60,519 nt of DNA from Kiritimatiellia bacterium (GTDB lineage Bacteria > Verrucomicrobiota > Kiritimatiellia > RFP12 > UBA1067): assembly GCA_027858965.1 (NCBI GenBank), contig JAQIBS010000008.1, forward strand, positions 1 to 60,519, read 5' to 3'. Shown here one piece after another: positions 8,601 through 17,305 of the stretch. Made by a program: the position numbers and the translations under genes. Positions within the stretch are counted from its first letter, which is position 1. Each line of letters begins with the position of its first letter. The notes below the pieces were generated by a model that had not been told where the DNA came from, searched no databases, and was given only the letters and a program-made list of their open reading frames with translations.

Positions 8601-9389
8601 ATGAATGATATATGGAAGATGGATATCCCATCCCAAAAGGGGCCTATTGTAGCAGTTGCCCTACATAACGGGCATAGTATACGAAGGGATCTGATTCCTT
8701 TACTTGCCGTTGATGAGCAGGTACGCCTCCGCGAAGAGGATCCCTATACAGGCTGCTGGACCACTCTGGGTGACATACAGATCACCGGAACTCACTCCCG
8801 TTTTGAAGTAGACCTGAACAGGGGCCGCAACACCGCTGTTTACATTAAGCCAGAGGATTCCTGGTCCATCAAAGTATGGAACAATTCCCTGCCCCCCAAA
8901 GCCTATGAAAAATCGTTAGCACGATATGATCGATTTTATTCGTTTATGTACGATTTATTAAAAGGGCTGGAACAGAAATTCGGTTCATTTATCGTTTACG
9001 ATCTGCACTCCTATAATCATCGCCGCAAAGGAGCTCTCGGCCCGGAAGCTTCTGCTGCAATAAACCCTGAGGTTAATATTGGAACCGGGACAATGAACCG
9101 GGAACTTTGGGCACCTGTGGTCGATGGGATAATTGCCGATCTACGCGCATTTGATTTTGGAGGAAGAAATCTGGATGTGCGAGAGAATATTAAATTTAAA
9201 GGGGGCGGATTCCCTTGTTTTGTCCATGAGCATTTCCCTAAGAGCGGCTGTACAGTAGCCATTGAATTTAAAAAATTCTGGATGGATGAGTGGAGCGGTG
9301 AAGTTTCTGCTATGCAGCACAAACTGATTCAGGAGGCGCTGAAATCGACCACACCGAATGCCAGAAAGGCCCTGACCCGATGTGGCTGA
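8601..9389 (+). CDS. N-formylglutamate amidohydrolase-family protein
   Basis: A 262-residue member of the N-formylglutamate amidohydrolase (HutG/FGase-like) family of zinc-dependent amidohydrolases. Recognisable stretches are ALHNGHSIR near residue 21 (likely metal ligand His), EEDPYTGCW, DLNRGRNTAVY and the strongly conserved IVYDLHSYNHRR near residue 130. It opens a three-gene operon. The next gene starts 10 bases before this one ends, and the third follows at once, so the three proteins probably act together. The classical reaction, formylglutamate to glutamate plus formate, belongs to histidine breakdown, but no other hut gene is present here. The true substrate may be an amide made by the ATP-grasp partner. 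The start has only a weak ribosome-binding site. Confidence 0.85.
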   Translation: MNDIWKMDIPSQKGPIVAVALHNGHSIRRDLIPLLAVDEQVRLREEDPYTGCWTTLGDIQITGTHSRFEVDLNRGRNTAVYIKPEDSWSIKVWNNSLPPKAYEKSLARYDRFYSFMYDLLKGLEQKFGSFIVYDLHSYNHRRKGALGPEASAAINPEVNIGTGTMNRELWAPVVDGIIADLRAFDFGGRNLDVRENIKFKGGGFPCFVHEHFPKSGCTVAIEFKKFWMDEWSGEVSAMQHKLIQEALKSTTPNARKALTRCG

Positions 9390-11266
9390 CTTCAACACAA
9401 ACTAAACGCATAGCAGATATGCTTCGCAGCAACAAGACCATCCGACGGGCGCTGCCCGATAGCGGCCGCCTGTTTATTGACAGACAGCTGCCGTTTATAT
9501 GTGTATACAGAAACAGAGGTGGAGTGGAAAACACCGGCATGGTAAAGATGATGGCCGGGCAGACCGCCTACCTCTCTGTATCGGGCGATAAAAAACACAG
9601 AAAAGCGACATCTGAGCTTTTGTGCTGCATTGCAGAGATCATGACCGAACGTTTCGGCGCTTTTCTGATTCTTGAAGTATGGCCGGGCGAAATGCCGGAA
9701 AGCATACCGGTTCTACCGCCACAGGCGCATTTCAACGTGCACATACCAAAGAACTCCGAACTAGAGGAAACAACTGAACAATTACAGACCAGCCTGTGCA
9801 GAATTCGTACATCAAAACTGAGCGCTCAGGTGCAAAGCCTGAAAACATCTCAGCCTGCACCTCCGGGAATCCTTCCCTGTATACCCACAAAACTTCTCAA
9901 AAAAAGCGGGATACACTGGATTGGACTTGAGATTACCCCTATTTATATTAAGCCGGACAGTACTGAACTATATCCCCTGCTCTACAGAGCGGTGCGACGG
10001 CAGTTTTCACGCGCTTTGAACCAGACCTTCTTTGCTTTTACAAACAGACACACAACACATCGTCCCCTGCATTTCCAGACGCTCGGTCGAAGGGCAATGA
10101 TTAAATCCGTATGGGAAGTGGACGAACTCCTTGCGAAAATAAGCAACTCTTTTGATCTGTTAAAGCAGACGACCCCCATCAACACAGAGTCAGCCTGGAA
10201 TGCGTTCCGTCGCAACCATTTTGAAAAACCTCCCCGTTTTCTCTATCGTCCCCGGCCCGTTGATCCGAGCCAAACTAAAAGAGCTCTTTTCAGCGTTCCT
10301 TTAGAACGCATTGACGACCCAACGCTCCAAAGGCTGTTTCTGGACAAACAGCTTGAGATCGACAGAGAACTTACACTGATGACTGATCTTAATAGCGGAT
10401 CATTTAAATTCGGAAGCCTGCAACTGCACGGACCTGTAAATCCGGATCTTCGCAAGCTGGCTCTTGATCTTCTAGGAAACTCTCACCACCGCAGAGAGAA
10501 TTCATCACGGAAAAATCAGGTAACTGCTGATGATTTTCTCATGAGGGTGAATAACGAACTGGATTTTTACCGGCGGGAAAACAAAGATTTTAAGGGTTCA
10601 GCACGCATCAGCTCCGAGATGTACGCAGGCATGCTTGTTTCTCAGGGGGAATTAATCATTGGAAATAACTCTGCATTTCCAGAGAGTCGCTGTGATGCTC
10701 TGATACAGCATGAGGTAGGCACCCACATACTTACATGGTCTAACGGGTTGGCACAGCCGTTAAAGCTTCTGGCAGCAGGACTACCGCGCTATGATGAATT
10801 TCAGGAGGGACTCGCTGTATTAGCCGAATATCTTTGCGGCGGTCTTGATCCGCAGAGAATTGATGTTCTTGCAGCTCGCGTGCTGGCCGTTGATGCCATG
10901 ACCACGAATGCCGATTTTGTTGAAGTATTCCGCTTACTGACAAAAGAACACGGATTAACACAACGCAGCGCCTATTTAATCACCATGAGAGTTTTCCGAG
11001 GTGGTGGTTTTGCTAAAGATGCCGTCTATTTACGCGGGCTTGTCAATGTGTTAAAATACTTAGGTTCAGGTGGAAGTCTAGATAATTGTTTTGCTGGAAA
11101 AATAGGTGGCGAACACATGCCGGTCATAGAGGAGCTGCTGTTGCGTAGAATACTTACACCCCCAGCCGTGAGACCGACATATTCGAGGAGCCCCAGGGCG
11201 ATCGACAAACTAGCTGAGATCGCTCAAGGAATGACAGTACAAGATTTAATTACAAAAAGGAGATAA
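9380..11266 (+). CDS. QEGLA-motif DUF1704 metallopeptidase-like protein
   Basis: A 628-residue protein of the 'flavohemoglobin expression-modulating QEGLA motif' family (DUF1704). The zinc-binding motif HEVGTH is at residues 444-449, and the name-giving QEGLA at 475-479 probably supplies a further ligand. The animal DUF1704 proteins (KIAA0895 family, MATCAP) are tyrosine carboxypeptidases that remove the last residue of tubulin, so a carboxypeptidase activity is a reasonable expectation here. The N-terminal ~230 residues resemble the amidohydrolase/ligase-like extension seen in many bacterial members. The gene overlaps the previous one by 10 bases and ends two bases before the ATP-grasp gene, so it is co-translated with both. 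The substrate is unknown. Confidence 0.85.
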   Translation: MWLTSTQTKRIADMLRSNKTIRRALPDSGRLFIDRQLPFICVYRNRGGVENTGMVKMMAGQTAYLSVSGDKKHRKATSELLCCIAEIMTERFGAFLILEVWPGEMPESIPVLPPQAHFNVHIPKNSELEETTEQLQTSLCRIRTSKLSAQVQSLKTSQPAPPGILPCIPTKLLKKSGIHWIGLEITPIYIKPDSTELYPLLYRAVRRQFSRALNQTFFAFTNRHTTHRPLHFQTLGRRAMIKSVWEVDELLAKISNSFDLLKQTTPINTESAWNAFRRNHFEKPPRFLYRPRPVDPSQTKRALFSVPLERIDDPTLQRLFLDKQLEIDRELTLMTDLNSGSFKFGSLQLHGPVNPDLRKLALDLLGNSHHRRENSSRKNQVTADDFLMRVNNELDFYRRENKDFKGSARISSEMYAGMLVSQGELIIGNNSAFPESRCDALIQHEVGTHILTWSNGLAQPLKLLAAGLPRYDEFQEGLAVLAEYLCGGLDPQRIDVLAARVLAVDAMTTNADFVEVFRLLTKEHGLTQRSAYLITMRVFRGGGFAKDAVYLRGLVNVLKYLGSGGSLDNCFAGKIGGEHMPVIEELLLRRILTPPAVRPTYSRSPRAIDKLAEIAQGMTVQDLITKRR

Positions 11267-11268
11267 TT

Positions 11269-12318
11269 ATGCGTATAGGATTTATGGTAAATGATGTTCA
11301 AACAGAACAGGCGGGATATACAACAATACGGCTGGCCATGTCAGCGGTTAACAGAGGACACCAGGTCTGGTTTATGGGATCTGGAGACTTTGGATATAAC
11401 ACACATGATCAAGTTCATGCTCGGGCCAGGACTGTCACCGGTAAAAAATACAAGCTCTCCAGCACTTTTATCAACGACCTTCACGGGACAAAAAAATCGG
11501 TCAGCGAGCTGATTACGGTAGACGATCTTGATATATTGATGCTGCGCAATGATCCCTCTCAAGATGTTGGATACCGTTCATGGGCGCAATCGGCGGGAAT
11601 AATCTTCGGACGGGCAGCTATGCGTAGTGGCGTGATTGTCCTGAATGATCCGAATGGTCTGTCTAAAGCTCAGAACAAAATGTATTTTCAGCTTTTTCCA
11701 GAGGAAGTCCGGCCACAGACCCTGATAACCATGGACCGCAGTGAAATTAAAGCCTTTATTGAGGAGCAGAACGGCTGTGCAGTTCTGAAACCGTTGCAGG
11801 GATCAGGAGGGGCGGGGGTATTTCTTGTAAAACCAGAGAGCAAAGCCAACCTCAACCAGATCATTGATGCACTGACACGGGATGGTTATGTAATTGCACA
11901 GGAGTATCTGCCATCTGCTGAAGAGGGAGATGTCCGCCTTTTTATGATGAATGGCACACCTCTAAAGTATAAGGGGCGTTATGCCGCATTCCGACGTCTA
12001 AGATCAGGAGATGACATGCGCAGTAATATTCATGCGGGCGGAAAACTTGCACCCGCAGAGATTACTGATGTTCACCTGCGCGTTGCGGAGATAGTCCGTC
12101 CCAAGCTGGTTCAGGACGGCATGTTTCTTGTTGGTCTTGATATTGTGGGTGACAAGCTGATGGAGATCAATGTTTTCAGTCCCGGCGGACTTGGAAGTGC
12201 TCAGAAATTCGAGAAGGTCAACTTCTGTCATGCAGTTTTGGATTCACTTGAGAGCAAAGTAAGCTACATGGGATATTACAGACGTAATTTCGGCAACATT
12301 GAGATGTCGACACTATAA
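11269..12318 (+). CDS. RimK/glutathione-synthetase-like ATP-grasp ligase
   Basis: A 349-residue ATP-grasp enzyme resembling glutathione synthetase and RimK. The N-terminal domain starts MRIGFMVNDVQTEQAGYTT. The ATP-grasp core shows GCAVLKPLQGSGGAGVFLV (phosphate-binding loop, near residue 170), IAQEYLPSAEEGDVRLFMM (near 210) and a metal-binding VGDKLMEINVFSPGGLG (near 295-310, with the E-x-N signature). These enzymes join an amino acid to a carboxylate through an acyl phosphate. An AAGGAG ribosome-binding site lies in the end of the preceding gene, two bases separate the two genes, and repeat B follows the stop at once. With a deformylase/amidohydrolase and a carboxypeptidase-like neighbour, it may add an amino acid to a peptide or protein tail; true glutathione synthesis is less likely because no glutamate-cysteine ligase is present. 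Confidence 0.85.
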   Translation: MRIGFMVNDVQTEQAGYTTIRLAMSAVNRGHQVWFMGSGDFGYNTHDQVHARARTVTGKKYKLSSTFINDLHGTKKSVSELITVDDLDILMLRNDPSQDVGYRSWAQSAGIIFGRAAMRSGVIVLNDPNGLSKAQNKMYFQLFPEEVRPQTLITMDRSEIKAFIEEQNGCAVLKPLQGSGGAGVFLVKPESKANLNQIIDALTRDGYVIAQEYLPSAEEGDVRLFMMNGTPLKYKGRYAAFRRLRSGDDMRSNIHAGGKLAPAEITDVHLRVAEIVRPKLVQDGMFLVGLDIVGDKLMEINVFSPGGLGSAQKFEKVNFCHAVLDSLESKVSYMGYYRRNFGNIEMSTL

Positions 12319-12441
12319 ACCTAATGCAGCGGAACCGTAACCAAACTTAACCCTTGTGATATGCAAATCTTTTCTCATTCATTGAACAGTTTGTGTAATA
12401 TGCATCACTGCATTAGTCACCAACGCTTCGCGTTGCATAGG
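12319..12441. repeat. Structured repeat B, right flank of the three-gene operon
   Basis: Starts directly after the ATP-grasp stop codon. The outer arms CTAATGCAG (12321-12329) and CTGCATTAG (12408-12416) pair perfectly over 9 bp. Compared with copy A, three consecutive base pairs differ but pairing is kept, which is compensatory change. The interior and the trailing CAACGCTTCGCGTTG hairpin match copy A in order and spacing. A 40-bp block (12344-12383) recurs exactly at 42955-42994. Confidence 0.75.
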
Positions 12442-12579
12442 AGAGAAGGTTAAAAGGGTTGGAGGTTAAAAAAAGTTGAAGCGGTTAAAGTAGCCGAAGG
12501 CTTGTAGGACGCGCCTCTCGCGCGAATGCGGGAGGGCGCGGAGTGAGAAGTGACAAGTGGCAAGTGTGGAAAAGTAACG

Positions 12580-12673
12580 CCGGAACTCTGGGCGGAACGC
12601 CCGTGGGTCCGGCAGTAGCGTAGCTTGCAATTTGTGGTTGCCGGACCCACGCCGCTGCGCTGCTGAGTTCCGG
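12580..12673. repeat. Imperfect inverted repeat, CCGGAACTC...GGGTCCGGCA family
   Basis: Arms at 12580-12614 and 12639-12673 share GGAACTC, GCGTGGGTCCGGCA-type sequence in opposite orientation. The same module recurs at 43045-43085 and 43108-43139, also next to a copy of the repeat-B core. The surrounding 12442-12767 has no gene; it also holds GTGACAAGTGGCAAGTG-type microrepeats. Confidence 0.65.
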
Positions 12674-12704
12674 CACTACCTACAACCGCAAATAGACAAC
12701 TATT

Positions 12705-12735
12705 TGGAAAGAACAATTAATTGTTTTTCTAGCCG
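12705..12735. repeat. Palindromic repeat matching 3504-3532 in inverse orientation
   Basis: GGAAAGAACAATTAATTG continues into TTTTTCTAGCC. Read in reverse complement it matches the palindrome at 3504-3532 over about 29 bases with one difference. Both copies lie between genes, and in both the CTAGCC side continues with GC. Confidence 0.7.
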
Positions 12736-12767
12736 CATACGCGACTATACTGCACAGTATCTCCGTC

Positions 12768-13649
12768 TTAAATATCCGATTGCTGCTCCTGCCCGGCTGC
12801 AATCGGAGCCCTCTGGTCAGGATCACCTTCAACAACCCTGACAGGGAAGGGTTGAGAGGCAAGTCCGGTATAGATAGAACGATGCGGGAAGGGAATTTCG
12901 ATGCCCTCTTTATCAAATCGTGTTTTTATTCCCATAATGAGTCTGTTACGAACCATAACATAGTCCTCGGCAATAAACCACACCCCCAGTTGAATCTCAA
13001 TTGAGGACTCGGCAAAACCCTTGAAAAGAAAAAAAGGTTCCGGTTCATCGAGCACCACACTTATTGAATTAGCAACATCAAGCAGAATCTCTTTTACACG
13101 CTTAAGATTCTCCTTATATGCGACCCCCACGACAATATCAAATCTGCGGATAGGAAAAGCCGTCACATTGGTTACTGTGGTTTTAAGCATAGTCTCATTC
13201 GGAACACGTATAAGAGTATTATCAAAGGTACGGATTTTGACAGAGAGCAGATCTATAGAGTGGATCCGTCCTGAATTTTCGTCAACGCGCACGAGGTCAC
13301 CCACCTGAAAGGGCTGTTCGAGAATAAGAAACACTCCGCTGATCAGATTAGAGAGGCTGGTCTGCGCTGCAAAACCGATAGCAACACCCATTATTCCGGC
13401 CGCCCCCAGAAGGGGAGTCAGTTTAACACCGAGCTGGCGGAAGATCGAAATAACGATGATTGACAATGCAATATAAGACAGAGCCTTGGAAATCAGCATA
13501 GCCATCTGGGCTGAGATCCGCTTGGCCATCGCCCGTCGGAAAAGGCGGGAAAGAACAAACACAACCGGGAGGGCTGCACAGAGAAGGATCACCCCGATAA
13601 TATCCGCAGAGTTATTTTTCATCCACTCCAGGGCTACATCAACACTCAT
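12768..13649 (-). CDS. MscS-family mechanosensitive ion channel
   Basis: A 293-residue small-conductance mechanosensitive channel of the inner membrane, which opens on osmotic downshock to release solutes. Hydrophobic segments lie near residues 17-35 and 50-70. The pore helix TM3 near 78-110 has the usual Gly/Ala periodicity (LGAAGIMGVAIGFAAQ). The beta domain follows with EQPFQVGDLVRVD and the VRIRVPNETML-like strand, and the cytoplasmic cage occupies 170-275. The length fits the family. Its start overlaps the stop of the DUF432-like gene by four bases (ATGA), indicating coupled translation and a functional link. Confidence 0.93.
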   Translation of the reverse strand: MSVDVALEWMKNNSADIIGVILLCAALPVVFVLSRLFRRAMAKRISAQMAMLISKALSYIALSIIVISIFRQLGVKLTPLLGAAGIMGVAIGFAAQTSLSNLISGVFLILEQPFQVGDLVRVDENSGRIHSIDLLSVKIRTFDNTLIRVPNETMLKTTVTNVTAFPIRRFDIVVGVAYKENLKRVKEILLDVANSISVVLDEPEPFFLFKGFAESSIEIQLGVWFIAEDYVMVRNRLIMGIKTRFDKEGIEIPFPHRSIYTGLASQPFPVRVVEGDPDQRAPIAAGQEQQSDI

Positions 13650-14434
13650 ATACTCACCTCACTTCGACTGGCGCCCTGAAAAGAGCGAAAATTAAATATC
13701 TGACTCTGGCACTCTTTTGCAGCTGAGACCAACACACTCGGGCCAGCCAGATCGGGTGCTCCTTTACCATAGACGATACGACTCCACTCCTGTCTGCCAC
13801 GATAAGTCAGGCGAACAGCATTTGACCAGAGACGATTCTGCCCCCTATAAACGTTGAGGTAGTTGCAGCGTATGCAGATTCGTTCAAAAGAGAGAACCTC
13901 GGTTGATCTGTTCTTGACCTGAACCGGGCAGATACAGCGGTTTTCATGAGGCTGAAGATCAGCTGGATTAGCATGAGCAAAAGTTCGCATAGAGTAACAA
14001 ATTTCACCTTCCTCCATTGATCCGAACCATGTAAGAGATAACTTCATTGAAGGAAAGTCACACAGCCTGCCCCATCCGTCGCTACTTTTGGTCGCAACCT
14101 CAACAGACAGCGGGATCCCGACATAAAAATTGGCTGAATGGCCGGGTTGCAGTTTAACAGCCATCTCAGGGCGAACCACCAAAGATCGATCAGGAAAAAC
14201 AGGTCTTAACACAATTTCATTACCATCATCACCGGTAATCCATCGTGCCCATCCTTCCTCCTCAACAGCTTCCATCTCCTCCATGGAGTAAGGTTCAACC
14301 TTTCCGGGAGAGCGGTGTGAAACAAAATGCCACTCCCCTGGTCGCCTTCTGACAAGCAGGTTAAGAGTACCAAACTTCAAAGAGGTATCTTTCAGCAAAG
14401 ATACACTGATCGGTTTGCCCATCTGATCAAGCAT
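13646..14434 (-). CDS. DUF432-like protein coupled to the MscS channel
   Basis: A 262-residue soluble protein without signal peptide or membrane segments. It is rich in predicted beta strands and has conserved-looking stretches such as VLRPVFPDRSLVVRPE near residue 80, ANFYVGIPLSVEV near 105 and ICIRCNYLNVYRG near 195. It resembles DUF432 proteins, which I recall as occurring beside mechanosensitive channels; the assignment rests on these stretches and the context. AAGGAG lies seven bases before the ATG at 14434, which fixes the start. It is transcribed first and overlaps mscS by ATGA. It could be a cytoplasmic partner or regulator of the channel. The function is not known. Confidence 0.65.
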   Translation of the reverse strand: MLDQMGKPISVSLLKDTSLKFGTLNLLVRRRPGEWHFVSHRSPGKVEPYSMEEMEAVEEEGWARWITGDDGNEIVLRPVFPDRSLVVRPEMAVKLQPGHSANFYVGIPLSVEVATKSSDGWGRLCDFPSMKLSLTWFGSMEEGEICYSMRTFAHANPADLQPHENRCICPVQVKNRSTEVLSFERICIRCNYLNVYRGQNRLWSNAVRLTYRGRQEWSRIVYGKGAPDLAGPSVLVSAAKECQSQIFNFRSFQGASRSEVSI

Positions 14435-14558
14435 TTGGTCTCCTTATATGAATAATAACACCGCATATAGCCTGTCAGCAGAGAGCAGCGGCATGCTAAA
14501 AACTGATGAATATAATTTTAGCATGTTTTCACCCATATACCTCAACAAAAAATATAAC

Positions 14559-14597
14559 AAAAGAGTGCGGATTAATATCCGCACTCTTTTTTTTGCT
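14559..14597. terminator. Bidirectional Rho-independent terminator
   Basis: A perfect 14-bp stem (AAAAGAGTGCGGAT / ATCCGCACTCTTTT, 14559-14572 and 14577-14590) with a four-base loop and T runs on both strands. It separates the oxidoreductase gene, which ends at 14629, from the DUF432-mscS operon. Confidence 0.85.
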
Positions 14598-14628
14598 CCC
14601 GTCGCCAACGCTACAGTTTCTGCAGGGC

Positions 14629-16023
14629 TCAGCGACTGAGCTTGTAGGCTTCCATGAGCGTGTAATATTTCACCTGCATATTGGAAACCTCCCATGCCGG
14701 CATATCCTTATTTTTCAGGAATCCGAGATATTTCTCTGTCACCTGTCCGAAGTGAGCCTCATGTCCGAGTTTCAGTGCTGGTGGAATAACGACCTGCCAG
14801 CCCTTGTCGGTTTTTTTCGGGGCAATGCCGGGGAACTTATCCTGCAACTTTGCAACTGCTACTGTAAGAGCCTTTCCTATAGAGGCAACATCGGCACCGT
14901 CACAAGGCTCAACATAGAGAGCGGTTTTATAGCCCTGTTCAGCACCCTGACGGATAATAAGCTTGCTCTTTGTGCCGCGCATCATGGAGTAGTGGGTATC
15001 TTTAGCACCTTCAGGGGCCTTGACATTCCACTTCACAGAAACCTTAGCGAACACACCCTTAAGAGAGTAGGTGAAAGCGCCGTTGGCCTTGACCTTCAAC
15101 TTATTTGATGAATCCACATTTTTCTTAAGAAATGCGGGGAACTCTTTCAAACCAGTAGACTCTTCAAACTGAGCCTGAGTCATCAAAGTATCCCAGGTAC
15201 GAGCCTTAGCCACCTTGACATCTGCAGGAGAGAGTACAACGCCGGGGAAAAGTTCCCACTGCACCAGATCACAGAGATGAGTATTCACATCGACAATGGC
15301 CTCGCCCTGTATTGTTGTATCATAGTACCAATCTGAACGACGCAAGGGTTTGCCGGCAACCAGCTTACAGAAGTGATGAACGCTCTCTTTTGTTACAGCA
15401 GGATCTTCCGGTGTACCCTTATCCTGCTCACCATAAACACCGGCATCACGGGAGAGAGCACGCTGCAGAGCAGTGGAGACTTCATAGCGTTCGGTCATGA
15501 TATCATAGAGAATAACGCCCTTTTCTTCAGCAATTTTAAAGGCCTTCTGCAGTTTTTCAAAGCCCTCTGGATTAATAACCATCGGTTTATCGGCGAGAAC
15601 ATTATAACCTGCCTCAACGCACTTTAGGATGTAGTCGATCTTAGCGGCATTATTTCCCGCCAGAACAACAACATTACCACTTTTAGAGGCCAACATTTTT
15701 TCCAGGAAGTCATCGCCTGTATAAACAACATTATCCCATGTTGTCGGATTCTCTGCACGATCATTAAAGCTGTTAATACGTCCCATGTGCATATCCAGAT
15801 CAGCACCTTTAGGCGCAAAGATATGAACCTGCTTGTCCACATCAGGATACATACGTTTCTGAACCAGAGCGGCATGAAAGTGTCCGGGGTCAAGCGTGAC
15901 AAGCTTGACAGTGGGCTGATCACTGCAACTGCAAGCACAGGCTGTCTTTTCGGGAGCTACTTCATCGCAGCCACAGATCACCAGCGCAGCAGCTCCGGCA
16001 CATGCTATCATTGTATTTTTCAT
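14629..16023 (-). CDS. Gfo/Idh/MocA-family oxidoreductase lipoprotein
   Basis: A 464-residue secreted oxidoreductase. The N-terminus is a signal peptide ending in a lipobox-like ALVICGC, so Cys18 or so is probably lipidated. Next comes a Rossmann-type domain (VKLVTLDPGHFHAALVQ near residue 40, VVVLAGNNAAK near 120, and the conserved VLADKPM near 145, the Lys-Pro motif of the family). The C-terminal part (GEAIVDVNTHLCDLVQWE) matches the 'putative oxidoreductase C-terminal' type seen in Bacteroidota and PVC bacteria. An AGGAGAAAAG ribosome-binding site precedes the ATG. It lies alone, with a terminator after it. Family members oxidise sugars or related cyclitols with NAD(P); the substrate here is unknown, and how an exported member obtains its cofactor is unclear. 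Confidence 0.85.
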   Translation of the reverse strand: MKNTMIACAGAAALVICGCDEVAPEKTACACSCSDQPTVKLVTLDPGHFHAALVQKRMYPDVDKQVHIFAPKGADLDMHMGRINSFNDRAENPTTWDNVVYTGDDFLEKMLASKSGNVVVLAGNNAAKIDYILKCVEAGYNVLADKPMVINPEGFEKLQKAFKIAEEKGVILYDIMTERYEVSTALQRALSRDAGVYGEQDKGTPEDPAVTKESVHHFCKLVAGKPLRRSDWYYDTTIQGEAIVDVNTHLCDLVQWELFPGVVLSPADVKVAKARTWDTLMTQAQFEESTGLKEFPAFLKKNVDSSNKLKVKANGAFTYSLKGVFAKVSVKWNVKAPEGAKDTHYSMMRGTKSKLIIRQGAEQGYKTALYVEPCDGADVASIGKALTVAVAKLQDKFPGIAPKKTDKGWQVVIPPALKLGHEAHFGQVTEKYLGFLKNKDMPAWEVSNMQVKYYTLMEAYKLSR

Positions 16024-16317
16024 CTTTTCTCCTATTTATACGAATTAATTAAACTTTACAAGGTCAAAAAAAGAACATCTCAACAGCTGACTTGTCTCTG
16101 CATTCTCCATGGAATCAGCCATAACTGAGTAATTTAATAATTTATCACACCCCTGCGGGACAAACAAACCCAAAATTGAGGGATATGCGGGGCGCATTTC
16201 CCGTTTGGTGCACAGTTGTCTGAAAGTCGCTGAGTTCCGGATTTGCCTTTGCATGTGAAGGTCATTGTTGTACCGACGGAAAAATGCGCACGGCAACGCG
16301 GAGAAAGCAGAGAGCGG
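16024..16317. other. Intergenic region, no gene seen
   Basis: Nearly 300 bases between the CNNM-like gene and the oxidoreductase gene. No coding frame, hairpin-plus-T-run terminator or RNA gene is visible. The promoter of the leftward oxidoreductase gene lies on its other side only in part, so it should be sought here. Confidence 0.4.
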
Positions 16318-17304
16318 TTACGATTTCTGAAGATTCACCGTGAGCAAACCAAGAATGTTGGCCTCGGTAACAATCCCGATCACCTCTGCCGTTTTAGTAC
16401 GAACAAAAGCCATTGGCTGACGATTGCGGCGCATAAGGGGCAGCAAGTCATCCGCACGCAAGTCGCTGGACACAAAAAATGGTGGCTGCACGTAACTTCC
16501 GGCACAAGTGCGTTCGGGATCAGCGGCAAACGAAAGAACATCTAACACGTGCAGAATGCCTGCGCATTTTTTGCCATTAATATTAAATACCGGCAAACGG
16601 ACATGCCCGCATTTCCGAACAATTTTATAACACTCTTTAAGCGGAGTATTCTCGGAAACTTTAATAATATCGGCAAGTGGTGTCATGATATCAGCAGCAG
16701 AGTGATTCTGGAGGTCCAGCACCCTTTTAATCATCATACGTTCAATAGCGGTGATTCTGGCACCCCTTTTCTTGTCGCTGACAACATCCTGCAGATACTC
16801 TCGGGTAACCACCAGTTTATCCTTTGAATCACGACCGCTGCCTGGTATAACCCACTGGGTGATAAAAAGAACCATCTTTGTTATCGGGCGCAACACCTTT
16901 TCAACAACACTGAATAAGGAAACCAGAGGCAGGGTCCGGCGTAATGGGCGGGATTCAAAGAACACTTTAGGAAGATATTCGCAGAATATCAGCACCATAA
17001 CTGCCATGGAAACAGCCCAGGCACTCTGAAAATATGTATTCTCCGCAAACAGCTGCTGCGCAAAAGAGGCTGACAGGGTTGACAGCATAACATTTGATAA
17101 GTTATTGCCGACCAGAATAGAGCCCAGAAAGCTCTGGGCATTCTGGAGATAGTGCTCCAGAAGTTCGGCAGCCTTAAGCCCATCACGGACATAGTGTAGA
17201 AGCCGTACACGATTGACGCTGAGCACACCGATTTCAAGCCCTGAGCAAAAAGCTGAAAACACAAAACAGATAATAATTCCGGATATATGCAGTTGTATAC
17301 TCAT
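16318..17304 (-). CDS. CNNM/CBS-domain membrane protein lacking the CorC_HlyC domain
   Basis: A 328-residue paralogue of the upstream CorC-like protein. An N-terminal CNNM (DUF21) membrane domain of about 140 residues (SGLEIGVLSVNRVRLLHYV at the start, LVGNNLSNVMLSTLSASF near 60) is followed by a CBS pair (ADIMTPLADIIKVSEN, then VTEANILGLL at the end). It stops right after the second CBS domain and so lacks the C-terminal CorC_HlyC domain its neighbour has. I set the start at 17304 because this ATG lies one base after the upstream stop; the longer frame would overlap the upstream gene by 50 bases. Such proteins are linked to magnesium or other divalent cation transport. Confidence 0.82.
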   Translation of the reverse strand: MSIQLHISGIIICFVFSAFCSGLEIGVLSVNRVRLLHYVRDGLKAAELLEHYLQNAQSFLGSILVGNNLSNVMLSTLSASFAQQLFAENTYFQSAWAVSMAVMVLIFCEYLPKVFFESRPLRRTLPLVSLFSVVEKVLRPITKMVLFITQWVIPGSGRDSKDKLVVTREYLQDVVSDKKRGARITAIERMMIKRVLDLQNHSAADIMTPLADIIKVSENTPLKECYKIVRKCGHVRLPVFNINGKKCAGILHVLDVLSFAADPERTCAGSYVQPPFFVSSDLRADDLLPLMRRNRQPMAFVRTKTAEVIGIVTEANILGLLTVNLQKS

Positions 17305-17305
17305 G

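Noticed and set aside
8407..8604. 65-codon frame before the amidohydrolase gene
   Set aside because: It is built from GGATATTG microrepeats, lacks a ribosome-binding site and shows no coding character.
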